A stretch of DNA of 64,000 nucleotides from Chitinophaga polysaccharea (GTDB lineage: Bacteria; Bacteroidota; Bacteroidia; Chitinophagales; Chitinophagaceae): assembly GCF_902150045.1 (NCBI RefSeq), contig NZ_CABFVU010000002.1, positions 422,001 through 486,000 on the forward strand, given 5' to 3'. The notes under the pieces are model-generated. The model made no database searches. It had not been told where the DNA came from and saw only the letters and a program-made list of their open reading frames with translations. Positions 14,815-23,409 of this stretch are shown here, one piece after another (the first letter of the stretch is position 1; each line of letters starts with the position of its first letter). The position numbers and the translations under genes were made by a program.

Positions 14815-16974
14815 ATGAAAAAAACAAACCTCCTGTTAGGACTGGTTGCCAGTCTTGGTTCAGGCATAGCAGTTGCGCAGGTAAAAACACCTGCGCCCGA
14901 CTGGTTAATAAATCACCAGCCCTATACCGCCACGGTAACCGAAAAGAACAAGGAAATCACACTCAGCAACGGGTTGCTGAGCCGTAGTTTTCGTATAACC
15001 CCCAACGTGATTTGTACCGGTTACAGCAACCTGGTAAGCGGAGAACAATTATTGCGCGCCATTAAGCCGGAAGCCAGGATCACAATTAACGGGCACGACT
15101 ATATGATAGGCGGTGCATATGGACAAAAGCAACAGGCATACCTGCTCCCTGTATGGCTGGATAACCTGAAAGCCGGATCATCAGATTTTATATACAGCGG
15201 TCACCAGGTAACAGCCATCTCCCCCTATTTAAAATGGCAGGCCAGGAGATGGTGCAGTAACTCAAAGCAGCCTACAGGGAAAGAGCTTACTTTCTCCTAC
15301 CAGGCGCAGGCGCCTGAATTGAAAGGCATCCAGGTAAAAATACACTACGATATATTTGATGGAATACCGCTGATCTCCAAATGGCTGGAAATAGTTAACC
15401 AGAGCGGGCAGCCGGTAAAACTGCAACAAGTAGTGAATGAAATACTGGCTACCCCGGAAGAAGAATCGGCCGTAGTTGGCAGTGTGAATAAAATGCAGGT
15501 GCCACACGGAATTTATATCGAAAGCAACTATGCTTTCAATAACGCCATGAAGGCAAATCTCAGTGATCAAACCACACACTGGAAGGCCGACAGTACCTAC
15601 ACCACACAGGTGAACTACGACCTGCAAACACCCTGTGTGCTGGAAGTATACCCCACGGTGCCTGTTGGCGTTACCCTGGCCGCCGGTGAACATTTTGAAT
15701 CTATCCGTACCTATGAGTTATTGTTTGATGGATATGACCGTGAAAGGAATGGATTGGCTAAAAGAAGATTTTACAGCACCATTGCGCCCTGGACTACAGA
15801 GAACCCTGTTTTCATGCACCTGGTAAACACCGATCCGGTAAAAGTAAAAGCTATCATTGACCAGTGTGCTGAAACCGGCTATGAAGGCGTGATCCTTAGC
15901 TTTGGCAGTGGTTTGAATATGGAAGATACCAGCACTGCCAATATTGCGAAGTTCAAAGCGCTGGCCGATTATGCACATAGTAAAAAGGTAATGCTTGGCG
16001 GCTACTCCCTGTTTTCGAGCAGGCGTATCAGTGAGGAAGATGATGTGATTAACCCTGCTACCGGTAAAACCGGAGGTGCATTTTTTGGTAACGCTCCCTG
16101 CATGGGTAGTAAGTGGGGCCTGGGTTATCTGCAAAAGATTAAAAAATTTATCAGCGCTACCGGCTTCGATATCTTTGAAAATGATGGCCCTTACCCAGGC
16201 GATGTTTGCGCATCCACTACCCATCCCGGCCACACCGGGCTGGAAGATTCCCAATGGAAACAAATGCAGTTGCAGAAAGGATTGTATCACTGGCTCAATG
16301 AAAGAGGCGTATATGTAAATGCCCCGGATTGGTATTTCCTGGATGGTACCAACAAAATAGCGCTGGGCTATCGCGAAGTAAATTTTTCCCTGCCACGGGC
16401 GGAACAACTGATCCTGAACAGGCAGAATATTTTTGACGGCACCTGGGAGAAAACCCCTTCCATGAGCTGGGGCTTTGTACCGCTCAGTGAATACCAGGGA
16501 GGCGGTGCCGCAGCCACCCTAGAGCCTCTGAAAGACCACCTGGACGCTTATGACCAGCTGATGGCGCAGTATTATGGAGCCGGGGTTCAGGCTTGTTACC
16601 GGGGCCCGCGTTTATACGATACCGATAGTACCAAAGCCGTTGTCAGGAATATGATCGACTGGTATAAAAAGTATCGCAGTATCCTCAATACAGATATTAT
16701 TCATTTACGCAGGGCCGACGGCCGCGACTGGGATGGCATTATGCACGTAAGCGCACAACTGCTGCAGAAAGCCCTGGTGATGCTGTATAACCCAACCCAA
16801 CAGGCAATTACCCGGGAAGTGGCTTTGCCGCTGTATTACAGCGGTCTTACAAAAAATGTCCGTATCCGCGAAAAGGAAGGCGTGCTAAAAACGTATACGC
16901 TTGACCGTGGTTACATGGCACATGTAAAAGTAACCATCCCGGCAAACGGCTATACCTGGCTGGTGGCAGAGTAA
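14815..16974 (+). CDS. Secreted TIM-barrel glycoside hydrolase, alpha-galactosidase-like
   Basis: A 719-residue protein with a signal peptide (residues 1-21, ending AVAQ). Residues 40-330 form a beta-supersandwich like that of GH36 enzymes, followed by a TIM barrel. FDIFENDGPYPG has the position and look of the clan GH-D nucleophile strand, and YGAGVQACYRGPRLYD is a second conserved-looking site. A short C-terminal beta domain closes the protein. I cannot assign a CAZy family with confidence; GH36 or a relative acting on alpha-galactose-type residues is the best guess. It lies between two GH29 genes in a tight cluster, so it likely works on the same fucosylated glycan. Confidence 0.65.
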   Translation: MKKTNLLLGLVASLGSGIAVAQVKTPAPDWLINHQPYTATVTEKNKEITLSNGLLSRSFRITPNVICTGYSNLVSGEQLLRAIKPEARITINGHDYMIGGAYGQKQQAYLLPVWLDNLKAGSSDFIYSGHQVTAISPYLKWQARRWCSNSKQPTGKELTFSYQAQAPELKGIQVKIHYDIFDGIPLISKWLEIVNQSGQPVKLQQVVNEILATPEEESAVVGSVNKMQVPHGIYIESNYAFNNAMKANLSDQTTHWKADSTYTTQVNYDLQTPCVLEVYPTVPVGVTLAAGEHFESIRTYELLFDGYDRERNGLAKRRFYSTIAPWTTENPVFMHLVNTDPVKVKAIIDQCAETGYEGVILSFGSGLNMEDTSTANIAKFKALADYAHSKKVMLGGYSLFSSRRISEEDDVINPATGKTGGAFFGNAPCMGSKWGLGYLQKIKKFISATGFDIFENDGPYPGDVCASTTHPGHTGLEDSQWKQMQLQKGLYHWLNERGVYVNAPDWYFLDGTNKIALGYREVNFSLPRAEQLILNRQNIFDGTWEKTPSMSWGFVPLSEYQGGGAAATLEPLKDHLDAYDQLMAQYYGAGVQACYRGPRLYDTDSTKAVVRNMIDWYKKYRSILNTDIIHLRRADGRDWDGIMHVSAQLLQKALVMLYNPTQQAITREVALPLYYSGLTKNVRIREKEGVLKTYTLDRGYMAHVKVTIPANGYTWLVAE

Positions 16975-17010
16975 ACCTGTATCAAACCAAATCTGTATAA
17001 TTTATTAGTT

Positions 17011-18354
17011 ATGAAGAAACTATCACTTTGCGTTCTCACTTTCCTCATGATGCTGGCAGCAGTAAATGCACAGGAAAAGAGAATATTTAACGAAACGGAC
17101 GCACAAAAAGAGCAACGGCTGGCCTGGTGGGTAAACGACCGCTTCGGGATGTTTATTCACTGGGGACTATACTCCATGCCCTCCCGGCACGAGTGGGTGA
17201 AAAGCAATGAGCATATTACAGACAGCGCCTATCAGAAGTATTTTGACCTGTACAACCCAGACCTGTATAATCCACGCGAGTGGGCCCGGCAGGCGAAAGC
17301 GGCAGGTATGAAATACGCGGTGATCACTACCAAGCACCATGAAGGTTTCTGTTTGTTCGACTCCAAATACACGGATTATAAAGCAACCAATACAGCAGCG
17401 AAAAAGGACCTCATCAAAGAATGGGTGGATGCTTTTCGTGCAGAAGGATTGAAGATAGGGTTTTATTATTCGCTGATCGACTGGCACCATCCTGATTATA
17501 CGATTGACCGTGTACACCCGCAGCGCCCTGCCGATCCAAAGGATTATGAGAAGCTGAATAAAGGACGTGATATGGAAAAATACCGTACCTACCTGAAGAA
17601 CCAGGTGAAGGAGCTGATGACCAATTATGGAAAAATTGATATTCTCTGGACCGATTTTTCTTTTCCGGGAGAACATGGCAAAGATCATAACGACTGGAAC
17701 TCACTGGAGCTTATTAAGATGATCCGCAAGCTGCAGCCCGGAATTATTATCAACGACCGGCTGGACCTGGGAGAGTATGAAGATGGCGGCGACTTTGCCA
17801 CCCCTGAACAGTATAAGGTATCTGAATGGCCCACCCGTAATGGGAAACGCATTCATTGGGAAACCTGTCAGACTTTTTCCGGTTCATGGGGATATTACCG
17901 GGATGAAACTTCCTGGAAAGATAACAAGCAGCTGCTTGTACTGCTGATTGAATCCGTAAGTAAAGGCGGTAACCTGTTGCTGAATGTGGGTCCTACTTCC
18001 CGCGGTACTTTCGATGCCCGTGCGCAGGAAAGGCTTAAAGGAATGGGCGAATGGATGCAGGTGAACAGCCGTTCCATTTATGGCTGTACCGAGGCGCCGG
18101 CAGAATTCAAACGCCCGGATAACAGCTTGCTGACTTATAACCCAACTACCAAACGCTTATATGTGCATTTGCTCGATTACCCGCTGCAGCGTTTTGAATT
18201 GCCCGGAATGAAAGGCAAGGTTAAATATGCACAGTTGCTGAATGACGGTTCCGAAATAAAAATGAGGGGCACCGACAAAGGCGACCTGGCCCTGGAACTT
18301 CCGGTGCGCAAGCCCGATGTGGAGATACCGGTAATAGAACTGGTACTTCAATAA
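17011..18354 (+). CDS. Secreted alpha-L-fucosidase, GH29 (second copy)
   Basis: A 447-residue GH29 with a signal peptide (residues 1-20). Conserved blocks are WWVNDRFGMFIHWGLYSMPS, YAVITTKHHEGFCLFDS, IDILWTDFSFPG (likely nucleophile Asp215) and SKGGNLLLNVGPTSRG. It is shorter than the first copy because it lacks the extra C-terminal module. The blocks around the active site differ clearly between the two (WHDSSYYGSGEW versus HEWVKSNEHI), so they probably have different linkage preferences rather than being recent duplicates. Last gene of the three-gene run; a palindromic repeat element follows immediately. Confidence 0.94.
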   Translation: MKKLSLCVLTFLMMLAAVNAQEKRIFNETDAQKEQRLAWWVNDRFGMFIHWGLYSMPSRHEWVKSNEHITDSAYQKYFDLYNPDLYNPREWARQAKAAGMKYAVITTKHHEGFCLFDSKYTDYKATNTAAKKDLIKEWVDAFRAEGLKIGFYYSLIDWHHPDYTIDRVHPQRPADPKDYEKLNKGRDMEKYRTYLKNQVKELMTNYGKIDILWTDFSFPGEHGKDHNDWNSLELIKMIRKLQPGIIINDRLDLGEYEDGGDFATPEQYKVSEWPTRNGKRIHWETCQTFSGSWGYYRDETSWKDNKQLLVLLIESVSKGGNLLLNVGPTSRGTFDARAQERLKGMGEWMQVNSRSIYGCTEAPAEFKRPDNSLLTYNPTTKRLYVHLLDYPLQRFELPGMKGKVKYAQLLNDGSEIKMRGTDKGDLALELPVRKPDVEIPVIELVLQ

Positions 18355-18360
18355 TAACGG

Positions 18361-18655
18361 AATTGGTCCTCGAACACTGATTACGCTGATGATAATGATC
18401 AGCCTGATTTTTACTTTCTGAATCCTCTGGTAATAAGGGAGATAGAAGCGACTTAACCCGCTTTATCTCCCTTTTATTTTCAAATTTTAAGGCCAATTTC
18501 AAACTCTAAAACTAAATCAAACTAATCATTATCATCAGCGTAATCAGTGTCCCAGGAAAAAATCCGCTTATATCTCCCCCTATTATCATCCTACAAAAAA
18601 GCTAAATCAAATTAATCATCATAATCATCGAATCAGTGTTCCAAGACAAAATCCG
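18361..18655. repeat. Palindromic repeat element, copy A
   Basis: The left arm at 18374-18410 (ACACTGATTACGCTGATGAT, continuing to TGATTT) is inverted at 18514-18550, with three mismatches over 37 bases. A further copy of the right arm lies at 18604-18639 and continues into CCAAGACAAAATCCGA, which mirrors the left flank. Inside is a hairpin AAGGGAGATA (18435-18444) / TATCTCCCTT (18464-18473). The same family occurs at 56208-56488. It fills the gap between the GH29 gene and the sulfatase gene; no coding capacity is seen. Confidence 0.85.
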
Positions 18656-18734
18656 AGGGTCTAAAATTTTTTTAGGAAATCTCGGGAAGATGTATATTTT
18701 TATACTAACCATTTTTTATTGTTAAACATCCTGG

Positions 18735-20195
18735 ATGAAAAACGCCTTTTTTTGCCTGAGTACATTCCTATTGGTGGCTGTATCCTTCAGTTTTACAGCG
18801 CCTTTGCCGGTTGCAAAAAAGCCGAATATCGTAATTATCTTCATGGATGATATGGGGTATGGTGATCTTGAATGTTTCGCCGGCACTCCCTGGCATACTC
18901 CTAATATTAACCGTATGGCCGCACAGGGCATGCGTTTCACTTATTTTTACGCTGCACAGGCAGTTTGCTCTGCATCAAGGGCCGGGTTGCTTACAGGCTG
19001 TTATCCGAACAGGGTAGGTATACACGGTGCTTTGTCGCCAGCCTCACCTATAGCATTGGACACTGCAGAACAAACCATTGCATCCATTTTGAAAGCACAG
19101 GGTTATCGTACCGGAATGGTAGGTAAGTGGCACTTGGGAAGCAAGGAACCCTGGCTGCCGTTGCAACATGGCTTTGATGAGTACCTGGGCCTGCCTTATT
19201 CCAATGATATGTGGCCGGTGCATTATGATGGAAAGCCATATGCAGATACATCTGCCAATCCGCGGAGAAAATATCCGCCTTTGCCCCTGATTGAAGGTAA
19301 TAAGCCACTGAGGTATATTAAAACATTGGAAGACCAGTCACAGCTCACCACCCTCTATACCGAAAGAGCCTGCCGCTTTATAAAGAACAACAGGCAGCAA
19401 CCGTTTTTTCTTTACCTGGCGCATAGTATGCCACATGTCCCTATTGCGGTTTCTGATAAGTATAAAGGGAAAAGTAAGGATGGGCTTTTTGGAGATGTAG
19501 TGGAAGAAATAGACTGGTCTGTTGGTCAGGTATTAAAAACGTTGGAGGAAAACGGCTTATCTGATAATACCCTGGTGATTTTTACCAGTGATAATGGTCC
19601 GTGGTTGTCGTATGGTAATCATGCCGGGAACACGGGAGGTTTGCGTGAAGGTAAAGGTACATCCTGGGAAGGCGGGGTGAGGGTGCCGTGTATAATGTGC
19701 TGGCCGGGAAAAATTCCTGCCGGTAGTGTTTGTAACAAAATGGCCTCTACTATAGATGTGTTACCTACTGTTGCTAATTTATGCGGTGCTGCATTGCCTG
19801 TCCGCAAAATTGACGGCGTGGATTTAAAATCATTATTGTTTAATGAAGCGGGTGCAAACCCAAGGGATGAACTGGCCGTATATTATCAGGTGAACAGTCT
19901 GGAAGCTATCCGGAAAGGGCCGTGGAAGCTGGTGCTTCCGCATAAGGCGAGAACATATAAATTAAATCTTCCCGGGTATGACGGCTTTCCGGGAGCACAG
20001 CCGGAAGTAGAGGTGCCAATGGCTTTATATGATATGAGGCGTGACCCGGGAGAAACGCTGGATGTGCAGAAGCAGTTTCCTGAAGTAGTGAAAACCCTGC
20101 AGGCAATAGCAGAAAAGTACCGGTTGGCACTCGGAGACGACCTCACCGGGGCAAAAGGAACAGAGCGGCGGATGGCTGGAAAAGTACAATTGTAA
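18735..20195 (+). CDS. Secreted type I sulfatase (arylsulfatase A family)
   Basis: A 486-residue protein with a signal peptide (about residues 1-22). The metal-binding start KPNIVIIFMDDMGYGDLECF is followed by the formylglycine site CSASR inside AQAVCSASRAGLLTGCYPNR; the Cys would be matured by an anaerobic-type or FGE enzyme not found in this window. GYRTGMVGKWHLGS is the second sulfatase signature, and FTSDNGPWLSYGNH carries the DN metal ligands. It removes sulfate esters from a glycan in the periplasm or outside. Its place between fucosidase genes suggests a sulfated, fucose-containing substrate. Confidence 0.93.
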   Translation: MKNAFFCLSTFLLVAVSFSFTAPLPVAKKPNIVIIFMDDMGYGDLECFAGTPWHTPNINRMAAQGMRFTYFYAAQAVCSASRAGLLTGCYPNRVGIHGALSPASPIALDTAEQTIASILKAQGYRTGMVGKWHLGSKEPWLPLQHGFDEYLGLPYSNDMWPVHYDGKPYADTSANPRRKYPPLPLIEGNKPLRYIKTLEDQSQLTTLYTERACRFIKNNRQQPFFLYLAHSMPHVPIAVSDKYKGKSKDGLFGDVVEEIDWSVGQVLKTLEENGLSDNTLVIFTSDNGPWLSYGNHAGNTGGLREGKGTSWEGGVRVPCIMCWPGKIPAGSVCNKMASTIDVLPTVANLCGAALPVRKIDGVDLKSLLFNEAGANPRDELAVYYQVNSLEAIRKGPWKLVLPHKARTYKLNLPGYDGFPGAQPEVEVPMALYDMRRDPGETLDVQKQFPEVVKTLQAIAEKYRLALGDDLTGAKGTERRMAGKVQL

Positions 20196-20535
20196 TATAT
20201 ATGCTAAAGTATAATTTGTTTAAACGAGAGATAAGCTAACTTTTAAATAGTTGATTAGTAACCGATTAGATTCCCGTTATTCCATTAAAAGACTGCCCAC
20301 AACCACGTTACATTTTCGTTTTATCGGTAATATAAAATGAATTGTATATTAATATTTATTGAAAAACCATATATGTATCCGATTGACTGCTGCATGTAAT
20401 TGTTTCAAATTTGTTACGGGTATGGGAACCGTATGATTCTTTTCCATTATAATTTATCAACCATACCAGCCTCCGGGAACTAGCAGTTATTAATGGGAAA
20501 CTTCATATGAATATACATAACCCAAAAGAAATATT
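20196..20535. other. Gene-free AT-rich stretch
   Basis: 340 bp upstream of the LuxR-type regulator. No credible ORF, strong hairpin or exact TAnnTTTG box was seen. Confidence 0.4.
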
Positions 20536-21138
20536 ATGAAAAAAGTGCGGCCTATTAATCCTGGTAGTTTAGAAGGAACGCCTGTTTTAGAGGTTTCGGG
20601 ATTGCACAGCGAATCATCAGAAACGTTACAACAATTAGCAAAAGATATCTGCAACCTGGTTTTTATGGATATAGAGATACCCGGACTGACCGCAATAGAA
20701 GCCGCCAGCATAGTAAAAGCAGCTTACCCTGATATAAATGTGCTATTGCTCACCCTGAATGAAACGGAGCAGGAACTAAGGCCGGTACCGGCAGCTACCG
20801 ATTCGTTTAAAGTAGATCATGTACCGCCGGTTTCCCTGTCCGAATTTATTGCCCAGGTATATGAAACCGCTTTGCAATCGAACCTGGTAGCAGTAAACAA
20901 AGTACTGGCCTTTTTCCGGAAGGAGAAACAGGTTTATCAGGATCCCTATGGGCTGTCGCCGAGGGAGAAGGAAATTTTACGTTGCCTGGTAAACGGCGAC
21001 ACCTATAAGCAGATAGCCGACGGATGCCATATCAGCGTGGGAACAGTTCGCTCCCATATCATGAATATTTATCGTAAGCTTGATGTAAATTCCCGCTCCA
21101 ATGCTATTGTAAAAGCAATGAAAGAACACCTGGTCTGA
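20536..21138 (+). CDS. LuxR/NarL-type response regulator with shortened receiver
   Basis: A 200-residue protein. The C-terminal LuxR HTH is clear (YGLSPREKEILRCLVNGDTY, then GTVRSHIMNIYRKLDVNSRS). The N-terminal part keeps the phospho-acceptor strand (LVFMDIEIPGLTAIEAASIV) but lacks the usual start of a receiver with the Asp-Asp acid pair; the protein begins directly with a variable stretch (RPINPGSLEGTPVLEVSGLH). Phosphorylation is therefore doubtful and it may act as an orphan regulator. No histidine kinase is adjacent. It stands between the sulfatase and a divergent iron/AraC group, so its target could be either. Confidence 0.82.
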   Translation: MKKVRPINPGSLEGTPVLEVSGLHSESSETLQQLAKDICNLVFMDIEIPGLTAIEAASIVKAAYPDINVLLLTLNETEQELRPVPAATDSFKVDHVPPVSLSEFIAQVYETALQSNLVAVNKVLAFFRKEKQVYQDPYGLSPREKEILRCLVNGDTYKQIADGCHISVGTVRSHIMNIYRKLDVNSRSNAIVKAMKEHLV

Positions 21139-21149
21139 TGCTGTAATAT

Positions 21150-21815
21150 TTAGCCCCAGAATCCCTGTGCCTTTACCTGTTTACCTTGCAGACGTAATGA
21201 TTTACGCACCTGTACCACCATCTGCTGATTTCCTGCTACATAATAAGTAGTATTTCCTGCCGGGAAATCATAATGGTATAACCATTCATGCAAATCGGTG
21301 AGATAGTGACCGTTATTGGAAAGCGGCTGCACAGGCATTTGCAGTAGCTGTCGTGTAGCAGGATCTTCCAGTTGGAGGAAACAATAAAACTGCTGTGCGG
21401 CTGCTTTTCGCAGATACAAAGAATGGAAATGCCCGGTGGCACTTGCATCTCCTATGCAAACCAGGTATTGAGCATCAGACGGTTGATGGAAACCGCCTCC
21501 GGGTCCGGCATAATATACCTCATCACCAGGTTGCAGGTTCAACGCCCAGGAACTGCCAACGCCTTCATGCCCGCAATCCACTATGAGTGTGGCGGTTTGT
21601 TTAGCGGTATCCCAGTTTGCTACAGTATAATCACGGTAAGTGTATGGCGCCACCTCGCATTTAAGATGCTGGGTGCTCCGTTCAGGTAATGCCTGTGGCA
21701 GTTGCAGGTGTATCTCCAGTAAAAAATTTCCTATCCGCGCCAGGTTTATTACATGCGCAGTTTTTCCTATGCGCGACATCAGGAAACTGGTCGCCCTGTC
21801 TTTAATCGAAATCAT
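21150..21815 (-). CDS. Siderophore-interacting protein (FAD-dependent ferric reductase type)
   Basis: A 221-residue protein of the SIP family. The N-terminal FAD-binding barrel carries the family block YTYRDYTVANWD, followed by GHEGVGSSWALNLQPGDEVY. The C-terminal SIP/NAD(P)H domain includes YLVCIGDASATGHFHSLYLR and TTYYVAGNQQMVVQVRKSLR and ends in GFWG, as many SIPs do. Such cytoplasmic enzymes reduce ferric siderophores to release iron. It is the last gene of a three-gene minus-strand run after an AraC regulator and a 92-residue protein. No TonB receptor is nearby. Confidence 0.87.
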   Translation of the reverse strand: MISIKDRATSFLMSRIGKTAHVINLARIGNFLLEIHLQLPQALPERSTQHLKCEVAPYTYRDYTVANWDTAKQTATLIVDCGHEGVGSSWALNLQPGDEVYYAGPGGGFHQPSDAQYLVCIGDASATGHFHSLYLRKAAAQQFYCFLQLEDPATRQLLQMPVQPLSNNGHYLTDLHEWLYHYDFPAGNTTYYVAGNQQMVVQVRKSLRLQGKQVKAQGFWG

Positions 21816-21837
21816 GTAAGTAAATATAATTGGGTGA

Positions 21838-22116
21838 TTATAAGATGCCGGTCATAGAGGGGTAAGCCCGGATAATAAGGCCCCTGATATTTTCGGACCT
21901 GATGCTCAGGTGTTTGAAAACGCTCAGGGCTTCCAGTGCAGGAACCAGTTCAAGCATGTCTTTCAGCGCTGCAGTGTAGGCTTCACTGTGAGTATCCGTA
22001 CTTTGCTCAATAATTGCAACGTTAGCAAGGAAAGCAGCTACAGAACCTTTCCTCAGGGTTTGACCGTTTATTTCAACATGGTTAACATCACCGGGTAAAA
22101 TTGCAGATGGTTTCAT
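21838..22116 (-). CDS. Hypothetical protein between araC and the SIP gene
   Basis: A 92-residue predicted cytoplasmic protein with no signal peptide or TM segment, no family recognised. The sequence is mostly helical with a central HSEAYTAALKDMLELVPALE. It is spaced 51 bp from the AraC gene and 22 bp from the SIP gene, all on the minus strand, which argues that it is a real gene in the same operon. A role linked to iron or the AraC regulator is only inferred from position. Confidence 0.65.
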   Translation of the reverse strand: MKPSAILPGDVNHVEINGQTLRKGSVAAFLANVAIIEQSTDTHSEAYTAALKDMLELVPALEALSVFKHLSIRSENIRGLIIRAYPSMTGIL

Positions 22117-22167
22117 AAACTAATTGTTTCAGCAAAACTAACGGACCCTTACTTTCCCACTATTATA

Positions 22168-23049
22168 CTATTCCGGGTTATAATTATACTTTTCCCGGCT
22201 CGATATCCGGAAAGCAACAGGTGTTTGCCCGGTATGCTGCTTAAAAAAGCGGTTGAAATAGGTAACCTCATTGAACTGCAGGCACCACGCTATTTCCTTG
22301 ATGCCATGGGTGGAATGCAGTAACATACGCTTGGCTTCCAGTATCCGTCTTGCAGCCAGCAAAGCAGAAGCTGTTTGCCCGGTTTCCTGTTTTACTACCT
22401 CGTTCAAATGATCTGTAGTAACATGCAGCGCCCTTGCATAATCGCCGGAGCTGCTCCAGCTCAGCAGGTGTTTCTCCATCAGTTCCCGGTAACGGGTCAA
22501 TAATTCCGGTTGCAGGGATGCCCCCTTGTTATTTTCAGGAAGACAACGCATAAAGAATGTCAGCAGTACTGCCAGGTAATGCTGCAATACCTGCTCCTGA
22601 AGCGCTTTGCGGGTATTAAACTCTTGCAGCAACTGTGCGCATAAGTGCCATATCTCCTGGTAAGTACGGCTGTCGGGCGTTACCGGGCATTCCATACATA
22701 CAGGTAAGGCAGGGAAACCAGCTGGTAAAAAATCAGCCGTGAAAGAGATCAGGTACACATCCAATGCCTGATCCGCATCCGAAGATAAATGTACCTGCCA
22801 TGGTGCCAGCAGGAACATACTCTCCGGGGGCATGTCTATCAGCCTGAAATCTATCATATGCTGACTTCCCGTTTTACCCGTTACCGCCAATGTGTAAAAC
22901 TCATGCCGGTGGGCAGTTGTCAGATCAGCATTGGGGTGATGCGCCGGTTCCCCGGCTTTTTTATAATGAACATCTATCATCAACCCCGGAACAACCTGAA
23001 GTTCTTCCAGCCGGTACGATGCAATGATGGATTGTTTTTCTTTTTTCAT
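22168..23049 (-). CDS. AraC-family transcriptional regulator
   Basis: A 293-residue regulator. The N-terminal cupin-like sensing domain carries DLTTAHRHEFYTLAVTGKTG. The C-terminal AraC double HTH (about residues 190-285) has HVTTDHLNEVVKQETGQTAS and FNEVTYFNRFFKQHTGQTPV. It heads a minus-strand operon with the 92-residue protein and the SIP gene and is divergent from the GH95 gene, 360 bp away. It may respond to iron or to a sugar; the sequence does not decide. Confidence 0.9.
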   Translation of the reverse strand: MKKEKQSIIASYRLEELQVVPGLMIDVHYKKAGEPAHHPNADLTTAHRHEFYTLAVTGKTGSQHMIDFRLIDMPPESMFLLAPWQVHLSSDADQALDVYLISFTADFLPAGFPALPVCMECPVTPDSRTYQEIWHLCAQLLQEFNTRKALQEQVLQHYLAVLLTFFMRCLPENNKGASLQPELLTRYRELMEKHLLSWSSSGDYARALHVTTDHLNEVVKQETGQTASALLAARRILEAKRMLLHSTHGIKEIAWCLQFNEVTYFNRFFKQHTGQTPVAFRISSREKYNYNPE

Positions 23050-23409
23050 AGCAACATCCTCACTTTATTATCAGACGATCAGGGGAAACAATTATTGTAT
23101 AATTTTTTTTCTTTTTGAACGACAGGTACTTTTTTATTTCAACAAGCCTGCATTTCTCTGTATTCCTGTCTTTTTCGCGCTGCCTCAAAAAGATACCTGA
23201 AAAAGGTAAAATTGCATATGTTTATTTGCAACCGATTGCATAGTTTCGGGCTATATTGATACAACAAGCATTAAAGCTGTTGCATAAATGCTGACTATAC
23301 TAATTTAAAGCAGCCGGAGTTGTGTTGCAAACATTTGCCGGAAACTGATGAATTCCATGATGAAAGACGAATGTCTGTATGCTCATACACTCCAAAAAAT
23401 AATACACTG
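23050..23409. other. Divergent intergenic region between araC and GH95
   Basis: 360 bp, with a T-rich run near 23100-23120 and no clear operator or promoter box. An in-frame extension of the GH95 ORF back to TTG 23320 is not supported, because ATG 23410 gives the signal peptide. Confidence 0.4.

Noticed and set aside
15718..16407. 229-codon minus-strand ORF inside the GH-like gene
   Set aside because: It is a shadow of the real plus-strand gene; the opposite frame has signal peptide, conserved motifs and operon context, and the antisense translation shows no domain.
18361..18655. Repeated units read as a small CRISPR array
   Set aside because: The repeats are inverted, not direct, with no regular spacers and no cas genes in the window.
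23320..23409. TTG start of GH95 at 23320
   Set aside because: The added residues are not signal-like; ATG 23410 begins a normal signal peptide.
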